In this document: piece by piece, positions 54,566 through 63,304 of the stretch
Position numbering within the stretch: the first letter of the stretch is position 1
Layout: every line of letters starts with the position of its first letter
DNA from: Streptomyces ruber
GTDB lineage: Bacteria; Actinomycetota; Actinomycetes; Streptomycetales; Streptomycetaceae
Length of the DNA stretch: 64,000 nt
NCBI RefSeq assembly: GCF_014648075.1
Contig: NZ_BMQK01000006.1
Location: 269,956 to 333,955, forward strand
Direction of reading: 5' to 3'
Made by a program: the position numbers and the translations under genes
Notes under the pieces: model-generated
Database searches by the model: none
What the model saw: the letters and a program-made list of their open reading frames with translations, nothing else
Told to the model about the DNA's origin: nothing

Positions 54566-55591
54566 TCAAGGTGCCGGAGGTGCTTCGCGGGGCGGCGCCG
54601 TCGAGGCGCGTACCACGAGTTCGGTGGCGAGTTCGATGTGGTGGGACTCGACCTTCTCGCCGTTGGCCAGCCGGAGGGCGGTGCGCAGGGCGGCACCACC
54701 CATCTCCCGCAGTGGCTGGCGCACGGTGGTGAGTGGCGGTGAGGCCATCTGGGCGAGGCTCGTGTCGTCGAAGCCGACCACGCTCATGTCCTCGGGGACG
54801 CGCAGACCCCGGGCGCGGGCGGTCTCGACGACACCGACGGCGATCTCGTCGTTGCCTGCGAAGATCGCCGTCGGTGGCTCCTGCAGGCCCAGTAGCGCCG
54901 CGGCGCCGAACAGCCCGGTCTCGTACGTGAATTCCCCGGTCCGGACGTAGGCGTCGGGTACCTGCGCTCCCTCCGCCTCCATGGCGGCGCGGTAGCCGTG
55001 CATGCGTGCCTGGTTGCACACGGCCGTGGCCGGTCCGCCGAGATAGGCGACGCGGCGGTGGCCCAGGGAGAGCAGGTGCCGGGTCGCGGCCAGGCCGCCG
55101 GCGAAGTTGGTCGCCCCGACGCTGTTGACCCGGCTGTCCGGCAGGTGCAGCGGGTCCAGCACGACCAGCGGCAGCCCGGACCGGGCCAGTTCCTTCAGGT
55201 GCGCCGTGGTGTACACGCTGGTGACCGCGATGACGGCGCGGCGCCCGGCCGAGACCAGGTCCCGGGCCCAGTGCGGAGCACGGGACGCCTTGCTGATCAC
55301 CACCGAGGCCCCCGATTCGGCGGCGGAATCGATGATGCCTTCCAGCGTCTCGGCCACGTACGCCTTGAGGCCGCCCGCGAACTGCACCTCGATGGTCGGG
55401 CTCTCGACGGCCTCGGTGTGGCGGAACACGGGCGCGAGATAGTGGTGCCGATGCAGAAGTTCCTGCACCCGGGCACGAGTCTGCGGCGCCACGTCACCGC
55501 GACCGTTGACCACTTTCGACACGGTCGCTACGGAGACCCCGGCCGCTCGGGCGATGTCGGCCAAAGTGGTGCGCCTGGCGTTCGCTCGCAT
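54566..55591 (-). CDS. LacI-family transcriptional regulator
   Basis: A 341-residue repressor. The HTH is TTLADIARAAGVSVATVSKV, then VNGRGDVAPQTRARVQELLH. A periplasmic-binding-like sensor follows (VVLDPLHLPDSRVNSVGATN, LGHRRVAYLGG, PTAIFAGNDEIAVGVVETAR, DMSVVGFDDTSLAQMASPPL). GGGAGG lies 5 bp before the ATG. It is divergent from the sugar ABC/GH3 operon and most likely represses it, released by the imported oligosaccharide. Candidate operators are at 56213 and 56367. Confidence 0.93.
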   Translation of the reverse strand: MRANARRTTLADIARAAGVSVATVSKVVNGRGDVAPQTRARVQELLHRHHYLAPVFRHTEAVESPTIEVQFAGGLKAYVAETLEGIIDSAAESGASVVISKASRAPHWARDLVSAGRRAVIAVTSVYTTAHLKELARSGLPLVVLDPLHLPDSRVNSVGATNFAGGLAATRHLLSLGHRRVAYLGGPATAVCNQARMHGYRAAMEAEGAQVPDAYVRTGEFTYETGLFGAAALLGLQEPPTAIFAGNDEIAVGVVETARARGLRVPEDMSVVGFDDTSLAQMASPPLTTVRQPLREMGGAALRTALRLANGEKVESHHIELATELVVRASTAPPREAPPAP

Positions 55592-56055
55592 CGGTTCCTC
55601 CCAGCTTCACGTCCACCGGTGTGGTGAGCCGCCGGTCGGACCGGCAACGCGGGTGGAACCGGTCAACCGTACGGCACCCTGCCACCGAGCCCGCCCGCGG
55701 AGCCGCCGACGAGCGCAGCGGGCCGGCTGCCGAGCCGTCCTGCCCGAGCGTCCTGGCGGCGAGGGACCCGCACCCGCAGTCCCGTAGGCAGGCCCCGGCC
55801 GGTCGGGACGATCGCCGCCGCGCCCTCCTGACCGGCCGTGAACGCCCGGACCAGGCCGGCAGCGTGAGGTGACCGGCCATGTCGGGCGACCTCTGCCGAC
55901 GGATCGCCTCGCATTCCCGTGAACACATTCGACAGAGGCACCGCCCGCAGACTCCCGGTCTGTCCGTCGCCGCCTTCGCCGGCACCCCCCAGCCAGTCGC
56001 CGACCCGGCGGCTGCCGGGCTGCGCGGTCTCGCCCCTCACCGTCGTCCCGGCCAG

Positions 56056-56118
56056 GAGGGCAACGCCCCGGTCCGGCAGGGCAACGCCCCGGTCCGGCAG
56101 GGCGACGCCCCGGTCCGG
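56056..56118 (+). repeat. three tandem copies of a 21-bp unit
   Basis: Unit CAGGGCAACGCCCCGGTCCGG. Copy 1 (56056) starts GAG, copy 3 (56098) has GGCGACG, otherwise identical. A fourth copy is only begun. Each unit carries GGGC..GCCC, which could pair. Confidence 0.85.
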
Positions 56119-56212
56119 CAGGGGCGGCACCGGGCCCTGTCGGCGCGGCATGACCTGCACCGACAGTGCGTCAGCCGCAGCCGGCACATCCACCCCCACC
56201 TTTCACCGGACC

Positions 56213-56222
56213 GTTTCGAAAC
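56213..56222. promoter_or_regulatory. GTTTCGAAAC palindrome, LacI operator candidate
   Basis: A perfect 10-bp palindrome, followed at once by the overlapping GAAACTGTTTC (56218-56228). A second TTTCGAAA is at 56367-56374, 55 bp before the binding-protein start. A central CG with A/T flanks is typical of LacI-family operators. The ~153-bp spacing would allow looping. Confidence 0.5.
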
Positions 56223-56428
56223 TGTTTCGGTACGTGCCGAGGTTCCCCCAGGCCACTGCAGCCCGAGACTATGCAGCTAACTGCGGCCCCACAACGCCCC
56301 TGCACGTACCTTGACAGCGCGTCAGGCCGAAACCTAGCTTGCACGCACGGAGCTCGAAGAACGCTATTTCGAAAACCTTTCACCACTACTCACGAGAAGC
56401 CGGTGGCTCTCGAGTGCGGAGAAAAAAC

Positions 56429-57739
56429 ATGGCGCTCTCCCGACGTACCCTCCTCGGCCTGGCCGCCGGCGTGCCGGTCTCCGCGGCGCTGGCGGCCTGC
56501 GGCTCGTCCGGCCCCGGCAAGAGCGGCGGTGGGGCCACGTACTGGTATCTGAACGGCCAGCCGCAGGAAGGCGTCAGAGCCGGCGCCGTCGACGCGTTCA
56601 ACAAGGCCCACCCCGACGATCAGATAGCGGACACCACCTTCCAGAACGACGCGTACAAGACGAAGATCAAGACGGCCATCGGTGCGGGGCAGGCGCCCAC
56701 CGTCATCTGGGGCTGGGGCGGCGGGACGCTGCGCACCTACGCGGAAGCGGGCCAGGTCGAGGACCTCACCTCGTGGTTCGACGAGCACCCCGAGGTCAGG
56801 AAGCGGCTGTTCCCGTCCTCGTTCGGCGCGGCGACCGTCGACGGCAAGGTCTACGCGATGCCGTGCGAGACCGTGCAGCCGATCATCCTCTACTACAACA
56901 GACAGGTCTTCGACCAGGTCGGCGTGGCACCACCGCAGTCCTGGGACGACATCATGGCGCTGGTGCCCCGGTTCAACGCGAAGGGCATAGCACCGTTCTC
57001 CCTCGGTGGTCAGTCCCGGTGGACGAACATGATGTGGCTGGAGTTCCTGTTCGACCGCATCGGCGGTCCCGAGGTGTTCCAGGCCATCGTCGAGGGCGAG
57101 AAGGACGCCTGGTCCCACCCGGACGCCATCACCGCGCTGACCAAGGTGCAGGAGCTGGTCGAAGCCGACGGGTTCGTCAAGGGCTTCTCCTCGATCACCG
57201 CGGACTCCAACGCCGACCAGGCACTCCTGTACACCGGACGGGCCGCGATGATGCTGCAGGGGGCCTGGTCGTACGGCATCCAGAAGACCGACGGCGGGGA
57301 CTTCGTCTCCAGCGGCGCGCTGGGCTACATGAACTTCCCACCCGTGGAGGGCGGCAAGGGCGATCCGAGCGGCGCCGTCGGCAACCCCGCCCAGTACCTC
57401 TCCATCTCCTCGAAGGCCAGTGCCGAGCAGAAGAAGGTCGCCAAGGACTTCTTCGCCACCGGCGTCCTCCAGGACGACGAGGTGAAGAAGTGGATCGGCA
57501 ACGGGTCGGTCCCGATCCGGCTGGGTACGGAGAAGCTGCTGGCCGCCTCCGAGAGCGCGGACTTCCTGCAGTTCACCTACGACCTCGCCAGCAAGGCCGA
57601 GGTGTTCACCCAGTCCTGGGACCAGGCGCTCAGCCCGACGGCCGCCGAGACCCTGCTGGACAACATCGTCAAGCTGTTCCAGCTCTCCGTCTCACCGGAG
57701 CAGTTCGCCCGCAACCTCAACGCGGTCACCGGCACATGA
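56429..57739 (+). CDS. extracellular sugar-binding lipoprotein (family 1), Tat-type signal
   Basis: A 436-residue receptor of a carbohydrate ABC importer. The signal peptide has SRRTLLGLAAG with a twin-Arg and a lipobox LAAC (Cys24). The mature part follows family-1 binding proteins (AVDAFNKAHPDDQIADTTF, GAGQAPTVIWGWGGGTLRTY, YYNRQVFDQVGVAPPQSWDD, AMMLQGAWSYGIQ). The start at 56429 is preferred because an upstream TTG-start extension adds a charged segment ahead of the signal. It is followed by two permeases and a GH3 enzyme. The ATPase is not encoded here, as is usual in Streptomyces, where MsiK is shared. Confidence 0.93.
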   Translation: MALSRRTLLGLAAGVPVSAALAACGSSGPGKSGGGATYWYLNGQPQEGVRAGAVDAFNKAHPDDQIADTTFQNDAYKTKIKTAIGAGQAPTVIWGWGGGTLRTYAEAGQVEDLTSWFDEHPEVRKRLFPSSFGAATVDGKVYAMPCETVQPIILYYNRQVFDQVGVAPPQSWDDIMALVPRFNAKGIAPFSLGGQSRWTNMMWLEFLFDRIGGPEVFQAIVEGEKDAWSHPDAITALTKVQELVEADGFVKGFSSITADSNADQALLYTGRAAMMLQGAWSYGIQKTDGGDFVSSGALGYMNFPPVEGGKGDPSGAVGNPAQYLSISSKASAEQKKVAKDFFATGVLQDDEVKKWIGNGSVPIRLGTEKLLAASESADFLQFTYDLASKAEVFTQSWDQALSPTAAETLLDNIVKLFQLSVSPEQFARNLNAVTGT

Positions 57740-58638
57740 GCGCACTCACCGGCCGCCCGCCGCGTCGCGAACCGCGCAGCATCCTGCCGTGGCTGGCGGC
57801 ACCCGCGCTGGTGGTCTTCGCCGGCTTCGCCGTGATTCCGCTCGTCGGTGTCTTCGCCCTCAGCTTCACCACGTGGGACGGGATCGGCGCCATCCAGCCG
57901 TCGGGGCTGACCAGCTGGCGTGCGGTGCTCACCGACCCGGGGCTGCCGCACGCCCTGTGGGTGACGTTCCTGGTGATGGCCGTGTCCTGGGCCGTCCAGA
58001 CGCCGCTGAGCATCCTGATCGGCACGTTCCTGGCAGGCCGACAGCGCTACCGTGCGGTGCTGGGCGTGGTGTACTTCGTCCCGGTGACCCTCAGCTCCGC
58101 GGCGATCGCCCTCGCGTACAAGGCCCTGCTGGACCCCAACTTCGGGCTCGGTGCCGGGCTGAGGATCCAGGCGCTCAGCCAGGACTGGCTGGGGCGGCCC
58201 GGGCTCGCGTTCGGAGTCGTCGTCTTCGTCGTCTCCTGGCAGTTCGTCCCGTTCCACTCCCTGATCTACCAAGGGGGTGTCCAGCAGATTCCGAAGTCCC
58301 TGTACGAGGCGGCGCAGCTGGACGGAGCCGGACGGGTCCGGCAGTTCTTCAGCATCACGCTGCCCCAGCTGAAGTACACCATCATCACCTCGTCCACCCT
58401 GATGGTGGTCGGGTCGCTGACCTTCTTCGACCTCATCTTCGTCCTGACCGAGGGCGGACCCGGCGACGCCACCCGGGTCCTCGCACTGGACATGTACAAG
58501 CGGGGATTCCAGGCCAGCCTGATGGGACCGGCCAGCGCCATCGCGGTCATCCTCGTCCTGGTGGGCCTGGCCCTCGCCCTGCTGCTGCGCCGGCTCGGCG
58601 GCCGGGACGCCGGCGCGAGCCAACTCGAGGGGGCCTGA
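57736..58638 (+). CDS. carbohydrate ABC permease, MalF type
   Basis: A 300-residue permease with six helices. The start overlaps the binding-protein stop (ATGA). The EAA loop SLYEAAQLDGAGRVRQFFSI lies near 190, and a conserved end LIFVLTEGGPGDATRVLALD near 235. It pairs with the next gene. Confidence 0.94.
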   Translation: MSALTGRPPRREPRSILPWLAAPALVVFAGFAVIPLVGVFALSFTTWDGIGAIQPSGLTSWRAVLTDPGLPHALWVTFLVMAVSWAVQTPLSILIGTFLAGRQRYRAVLGVVYFVPVTLSSAAIALAYKALLDPNFGLGAGLRIQALSQDWLGRPGLAFGVVVFVVSWQFVPFHSLIYQGGVQQIPKSLYEAAQLDGAGRVRQFFSITLPQLKYTIITSSTLMVVGSLTFFDLIFVLTEGGPGDATRVLALDMYKRGFQASLMGPASAIAVILVLVGLALALLLRRLGGRDAGASQLEGA

Positions 58639-58639
58639 C

Positions 58640-59536
58640 GTGACCACCACGCCGACCGAGACGCGACGACCGCAGAAGGGCACCCACCGCGCGCGGCAGC
58701 GCCCCTCCCGTCCGGCGGCCCGCCGGCGCAACTGGGCCGGCGGCCTGGCCGGATGGCTCTGGTTCGTCGTCGTCGCCGTGCCCCTGTACTGGACCCTCAT
58801 CACCAGCTTCAAGGCCCAGAGCCGCTACTACGCGAGCAACCCGCTGGTGCCTTCGGCCGACCCGACCCTGGAGAACTACCGGCTGGTCCTCGAGTCCGAC
58901 TTCCTCCGCTACTTCGTGAACAGCGTCGTGGTCACCGCCGGCGCCGTGGTGCCGGCGGTCCTGTTCTCCTTCATGGCGGCCTACGCGATCGTCCGCGGCT
59001 GGCGCATGCGAACCCTCCGCGCCATGAACGGGCTGTTCCTCATGGGCCTGGCCATCCCCCTGCAGGCGACGGTGATCCCGGTCTATCTGATCATCATCAG
59101 GCTGCGCCTGTACGACAGCCTGCCGGCGCTGATCCTCCCGTCGACCGCCTTCGCCATCCCGCTGTCCGTGCTGGTGCTCGCCAACTTCGTCCGCGACGTG
59201 CCCAAGGAACTGTTCGACTCGATGCGGGTCGACGGCGCCACCGAATGGACGACACTGTGGCGGCTGGCGGCACCGCTCACCCGGCCGGCCATCCTCACCG
59301 TGACCATCTTCAACGCACTGACCATCTGGAACGGCTTCCTGCTGCCGCTGGTCCTCACCCAGAGTCCCGACCAGCGGACCCTGCCGCTCGCACTGTGGAC
59401 CTTCCAGGGCCAGTACGGGGTCAATGTCCCCGCCGTTCTTGCCGCTGTCGTCCTCACCACGCTGCCCGTCCTCGTGCTGTACGCGTTCGGCCGCCGCCAG
59501 CTGCTGAGCGGTCTGACCGCCGGATTCAGCCGTTGA
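58640..59536 (+). CDS. carbohydrate ABC permease, MalG type
   Basis: A 298-residue permease, GTG start one base after the previous stop. Six helices. The coupling loop reads ELFDSMRVDGATEWTTLWRL, with the usual EAA replaced by DSM but the DGA core kept. The end GRRQLLSGLTAGFSR is typical. Confidence 0.93.
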   Translation: MTTTPTETRRPQKGTHRARQRPSRPAARRRNWAGGLAGWLWFVVVAVPLYWTLITSFKAQSRYYASNPLVPSADPTLENYRLVLESDFLRYFVNSVVVTAGAVVPAVLFSFMAAYAIVRGWRMRTLRAMNGLFLMGLAIPLQATVIPVYLIIIRLRLYDSLPALILPSTAFAIPLSVLVLANFVRDVPKELFDSMRVDGATEWTTLWRLAAPLTRPAILTVTIFNALTIWNGFLLPLVLTQSPDQRTLPLALWTFQGQYGVNVPAVLAAVVLTTLPVLVLYAFGRRQLLSGLTAGFSR

Positions 59537-59594
59537 CCGGCGCCGGCGCCGTGGCCGGCGACCGGCCCCCGGCCGACCTGCCCCGCCCCGAGTC

Positions 59595-59660
59595 CTGCTC
59601 GTCTACCTGTTCGCCCGTCGCGCCCTGGTCGAGGGCCTGACGGGCGGAGGAGGAAAGTGA
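59595..59660 (+). pseudogene. C-terminal relic of a second sugar permease
   Basis: Twenty-one codons, LLVYLFARRALVEGLTGGGG plus Lys and stop, match the very end of MalG-type permeases (compare LVLYAFGRRQLLSGLTAGFS at the end of 58640-59536). The TGA overlaps the GTG start of the GH3 gene. It seems that a different permease once lay directly before the GH3 gene, and all but its tail has been deleted or replaced. Confidence 0.55.
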
Positions 59661-62041
59661 ACACCGACGTGGCCGTTGAGAAGACCCACGGAGTCCCCCT
59701 CTGGAACGACCCCGCCGTTCCCGTCACCGCGAGGGTCGACGCCCTGATCGACGTGATGACCCTTCAGGAGAAGACCGCCCAGCTGTACGGAGTGTGGGTG
59801 GGCGCCTCCGACCAGGGCGGTGAAGTGGCCCCGCACCAGCACGAGATGGAGGAGGCCGTCGATCTCGACGCGCTCCTGCCCACCGGACTGGGCCAGCTGA
59901 CCCGGCCCTTCGGCACGGTCCCGGTCGACCCCGCCCTGGGCGCGCTCTCCCTGGCCCGCACCCAGACCCGGATCGCCGCCACGAACCGGTTCGGCATCCC
60001 CGCCCTCGCGCACGACGAGTGCCTGGCCGGTTTCGCCGCCTGGGGGGCGACGGCCTACCCCGTCCCGCTGTCCTGGGGCGCCACCTTCGACCCGGACACG
60101 GTGCGGCGCATGGCCGCCGCCATCGGCCGCGACATGCGTGCCGTCGGTGTCCACCAGGGACTCGCGCCCGTCCTGGACGTCGTGCGCGACGCCCGCTGGG
60201 GCCGGGTCGAGGAGACCATCGGCGAGGACCCGTACCTCGTCGGCACCATCGGAACGGCCTACGTGCAGGGCCTGGAGTCCGCCGGGATCGTCGCCACCCT
60301 CAAGCACTTCGCCGGCTACTCGGCCTCACGCGCCGGCCGCAACCTCGCTCCCTCCTCCGTGGGCCCGCGTGAGCGCGCCGACGTGCTGCTGCCTCCCTTC
60401 GAGATGGCGATCCGCGAAGGCGGCGCCCGGTCGGTGATGAACGCCTACACCGACACCGACGGCATGCCCTCCGCGGCCGACGAGGACCTGCTCACCGGAC
60501 TGCTGCGCGACACCTGGGGTTTCGACGGCACCGTCGTCGCCGACTACTTCGCCATCGCCTTCCTGACAACCCTGCACGGTGTCGCGGCCGACTGGGCCGG
60601 CGCCGCCGGCACGGCGCTGCGGGCGGGCGTCGACGTCGAACTGCCCAATGTCAAGACGTACGGCGTGCCCCTGACCGAGGCCGTCGCCGACGGGCGCGTT
60701 TCGGAGACGCTGGTCGATCGCGCCCTGCGCCGGGTCCTCACCCAGAAGGTGACACTCGGCCTGCTCGACCCGGACTGGAACCCCGTGCCGGCCGCGCTCG
60801 ACGGGGCGGACCTCGACGACCCGGCCGCCCTGCGCGGCCGGATCGACCTGGACGGTCCGGAGAACCGCGCGCTGGCCCGCACGGTCGCCGAGGAAGCGGT
60901 CGTGCTATTGAGCAACGACGGCACCCTGCCGCTCGACCGGCCGCGCCGCATCGCCCTGCTCGGTCCCCACGCCGACGAGCCCACCGCCGTACTGGGCTGC
61001 TACTCCTTCCCCCAGCACATCGGCGTCCGCCACCCCGGGACCCCTTTGGGCATCGAACTGCCCACGCTGCGCGACACGCTCGCCGCCGAGTTCCCCGAAG
61101 CCGAGATCACCGTCGCCCGCGGCACCGGGATCGACGACGGGGACCTCTCCGGCATCCGCGAGGCCGCCCGGGTGGCACGCGAGGCCGACGTCGCCCTGGT
61201 GGTGCTCGGCGACCGCGCCGGGCTCTTCGGCCAGGGCACCAGCGGCGAGGGATGCGACGTGGAGTCGCTGGTGCTGCCCGGCGCGCAGCAGCAATTGCTC
61301 GACACCCTGCTCGACCTGGAGACACCCGTGGTCACCGTGCTGCTCGCGGGACGACCGTACGCCCTCGGCCGCGCCGTGCAGGAGTCCGCCGCGATCGTGC
61401 AGTCCTTCTTCCCGGGTGAGGAGGGCACGCACGCGATCGCCGGGGTGCTCAGCGGCCGTACCGACCCCTCCGGACGTCTCCCCGTCAGCGTGCCGCGCGG
61501 GCCGGGCTCCCAGCCGGCCACGTACCTCGGAGCGCGGCTCGCTCACGCGAGCAAGGTGTCCTGCGTCGACCCGACCCCCGCGTTCGCCTTCGGTCACGGC
61601 CTGTCCTACACGCGGTTCGACTGGACGGACCTGACCGTGGACGCCCAGGAGGCTCCGACGGACGGCGAGTTCACCCTCGCCTTCACCGTCCGCAACACGG
61701 GCGGGCGGTCCGGCACCGAGGTCGTCCAGGTCTATCTGCACGACCCGGTCGCCTCCGTCGTCCAGCCGGTGCAGCGCCTCGTCGGCTACACCCGGGTCGC
61801 GCTGGAGCCGGGCGATGCCCGGCGCCTGCGTGTCACGGTCCCGGCCGACGTCGCCTCCTTCACCGGACGCGACGGCCGGCGCGTCGTCGAACCGGGCGAG
61901 CTGGAGGTGCGGCTGGCAGCCTCCAGCGCGGATCCGCGCCTGACGGCCAGGGTCACGCTGACCGGAGCCGAGCGCCACGTGGATCACACGCGGCGCCTGC
62001 ACGCCACGGTGGTGGTGCAGGAGCCGGTCGCCCGGGCGTAA
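59657..62041 (+). CDS. glycoside hydrolase family 3 (beta-glucosidase/beta-xylosidase type)
   Basis: A 794-residue exo-glycosidase without signal peptide, so it acts in the cytoplasm on imported oligosaccharide. The GH3 N-domain has the nucleophile Asp296 in FDGTVVADYFAI, KHFAGYSASRAGRN (KH motif), and GRVEETIGEDPYLVG. The C-domain spans about 400-640 (VVLGDRAGLFGQGTSGEGCD). A fibronectin-III-like end follows (FTVRNTGGRSGTEVVQVYLH). The GTG start follows GGAGGAGG. The active-site GEDPYL and GEGCD patterns suit bacterial beta-glucosidase/xylosidase subfamilies. Exact specificity is open. Confidence 0.92.
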   Translation: MNTDVAVEKTHGVPLWNDPAVPVTARVDALIDVMTLQEKTAQLYGVWVGASDQGGEVAPHQHEMEEAVDLDALLPTGLGQLTRPFGTVPVDPALGALSLARTQTRIAATNRFGIPALAHDECLAGFAAWGATAYPVPLSWGATFDPDTVRRMAAAIGRDMRAVGVHQGLAPVLDVVRDARWGRVEETIGEDPYLVGTIGTAYVQGLESAGIVATLKHFAGYSASRAGRNLAPSSVGPRERADVLLPPFEMAIREGGARSVMNAYTDTDGMPSAADEDLLTGLLRDTWGFDGTVVADYFAIAFLTTLHGVAADWAGAAGTALRAGVDVELPNVKTYGVPLTEAVADGRVSETLVDRALRRVLTQKVTLGLLDPDWNPVPAALDGADLDDPAALRGRIDLDGPENRALARTVAEEAVVLLSNDGTLPLDRPRRIALLGPHADEPTAVLGCYSFPQHIGVRHPGTPLGIELPTLRDTLAAEFPEAEITVARGTGIDDGDLSGIREAARVAREADVALVVLGDRAGLFGQGTSGEGCDVESLVLPGAQQQLLDTLLDLETPVVTVLLAGRPYALGRAVQESAAIVQSFFPGEEGTHAIAGVLSGRTDPSGRLPVSVPRGPGSQPATYLGARLAHASKVSCVDPTPAFAFGHGLSYTRFDWTDLTVDAQEAPTDGEFTLAFTVRNTGGRSGTEVVQVYLHDPVASVVQPVQRLVGYTRVALEPGDARRLRVTVPADVASFTGRDGRRVVEPGELEVRLAASSADPRLTARVTLTGAERHVDHTRRLHATVVVQEPVARA

Positions 62042-62061
62042 CCGTAGGGGTTCTCGTCGTC

Positions 62062-63249
62062 TCACAGCACGCCGCGCCGGGCGAGGTTGCGCATCAGCGC
62101 TCGTACGCCGAACGTCCACGGCGCGGCCTGCTCGCTGGGGACGACGGTGTTGACCAGGGCGCCGAGCCGCGGGCTGGAGATCCGCACGATGTCGCCGTAC
62201 ACGTGGGTGAAGCCCGCGCCGGGTGCCTGTCGGTCCTCGGTGGGGGCGAACAGCGTTCCGGTGAACAGCACGAAGCCGTCCGGGTACTGATGGTGCGGAC
62301 CGTGCGTGGCGGCCACCAGGTCCGTGACGTCGCGGCTGATCTCGCGCAGGGAACTGCTGCCGTGCAGTACGTAGCCGTCCGTGCCGTCGACCCGCAGGTC
62401 GACGTCGAGCCCGCGTACGGTGTCGAGGTCGAAGCCGTCGTCGAGCAGGCGGACGAACGGGCCGATCGCGCACGAGGCGTTGTTGTCCTTCGCACGGGAC
62501 AGCAGCAGGGCGCTGCGTCCTTCGATGTCGCGGAGGTTGACGTCGTTGCCGAGCGTCGCGCCGCGTACCCGGCCGCGCGAGTCCACGACGAGGACGACCT
62601 CGGGCTCGGGGTTGTTCCACACCGAGGCGCCGAGTACTCCGATGTCGGCGCCGGTGCCGACCGCGGACAGTACGGGGGCTTTGGTGAACACTTCCGGGTC
62701 CGGCCCGATCCCGACCTCCAGGTACTGCGACCACAGTCCTTCGGAGACGAGCAGTTCCTTGGCCTTGTCCGCTTCCGGCGATCCGGGACGGATGCCGTCG
62801 AGCGCGCCGCCCACCACCTGCCCGACGCGGGCCCGCACCCGCGCGGCCTGCGCCGGATCGCCGCCCGTGCGCTCTTCGATGACGCGTTCCAGCAGACTAC
62901 GGGCGAAGGTGACACCCGCGGCCTTGATCACCTGCAGGTCGACGGGGGCGAGCAGGTGCGGAACGTCACGGCGGCCGGCCGGTGCCGCCAGCAGTTCGTC
63001 CAGGCGCCACACGTGTCCGCCCTCGGCCTCACGGACCACTGTCGCCGCGTCGTCGCGTTCCATGAGGTCGGAGACGGTGGGCACGGTGGCCGTCAGGTCG
63101 ACGACCTGATCGCCGCGGACCGCGGCCACGCACGGCCCGCCCTGTTCCGGGTGGTGGACGCGCGCGACGAGGGCGGCGCGGTCCGAGTCCTCCGGCAGGA
63201 CGGAGCCGGCTGTGAGGAGCGGACGAGGGCGCGCTGCTGCCGATTCCAC
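62062..63249 (-). CDS. fumarylacetoacetate-hydrolase-family enzyme (2-keto-3-deoxy sugar-acid dehydratase type)
   Basis: A 395-residue FAH-fold protein, GTG start at 63249 after AGGAGAG. Key segments: IKAAGVTFARSLLERVIEER, FTKAPVLSAVGTGADIGVLG, NNPEPEVVLVVDSRGRVRGA (metal Glu/Asp ligands), LGNDVNLRDIEGRSALLLSR and DGFVLFTGTLFAP. The two-part FAH with a 150-residue N-domain resembles 2-keto-3-deoxy-D-xylonate/L-arabinonate dehydratases. The neighbouring IlvD/Edd dehydratase makes that substrate, supporting a pentose or related sugar-acid route. Confidence 0.82.
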   Translation of the reverse strand: MESAAARPRPLLTAGSVLPEDSDRAALVARVHHPEQGGPCVAAVRGDQVVDLTATVPTVSDLMERDDAATVVREAEGGHVWRLDELLAAPAGRRDVPHLLAPVDLQVIKAAGVTFARSLLERVIEERTGGDPAQAARVRARVGQVVGGALDGIRPGSPEADKAKELLVSEGLWSQYLEVGIGPDPEVFTKAPVLSAVGTGADIGVLGASVWNNPEPEVVLVVDSRGRVRGATLGNDVNLRDIEGRSALLLSRAKDNNASCAIGPFVRLLDDGFDLDTVRGLDVDLRVDGTDGYVLHGSSSLREISRDVTDLVAATHGPHHQYPDGFVLFTGTLFAPTEDRQAPGAGFTHVYGDIVRISSPRLGALVNTVVPSEQAAPWTFGVRALMRNLARRGVL

Positions 63250-63304
63250 GATCGATGCTCTCCTGGATGCGAGGGGTGCGGTCGCCCGGGGCGGACTCAG
63301 GCTC

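Larger units (their letters stand above)
55592..56428. other. long divergent intergenic region with repeats and operator candidates
   Basis: About 840 bp without a supported gene. It holds three 21-bp tandem repeats (56056-56118), an A/T-richer promoter zone from 56200, and TTTCGAAA palindromes at 56214-56221 and 56367-56374. The longest frame here (55663-56199, minus) is translated repeat and low-complexity sequence, so I do not count it. Confidence 0.5.

Noticed and set aside
55663..56199. 178-residue minus-strand frame upstream of the LacI gene
   Set aside because: Its regular PDRGVAL motif is only the translation of the 21-bp DNA repeat. There is no family, no ribosome site, and it fills the operon's regulatory region.
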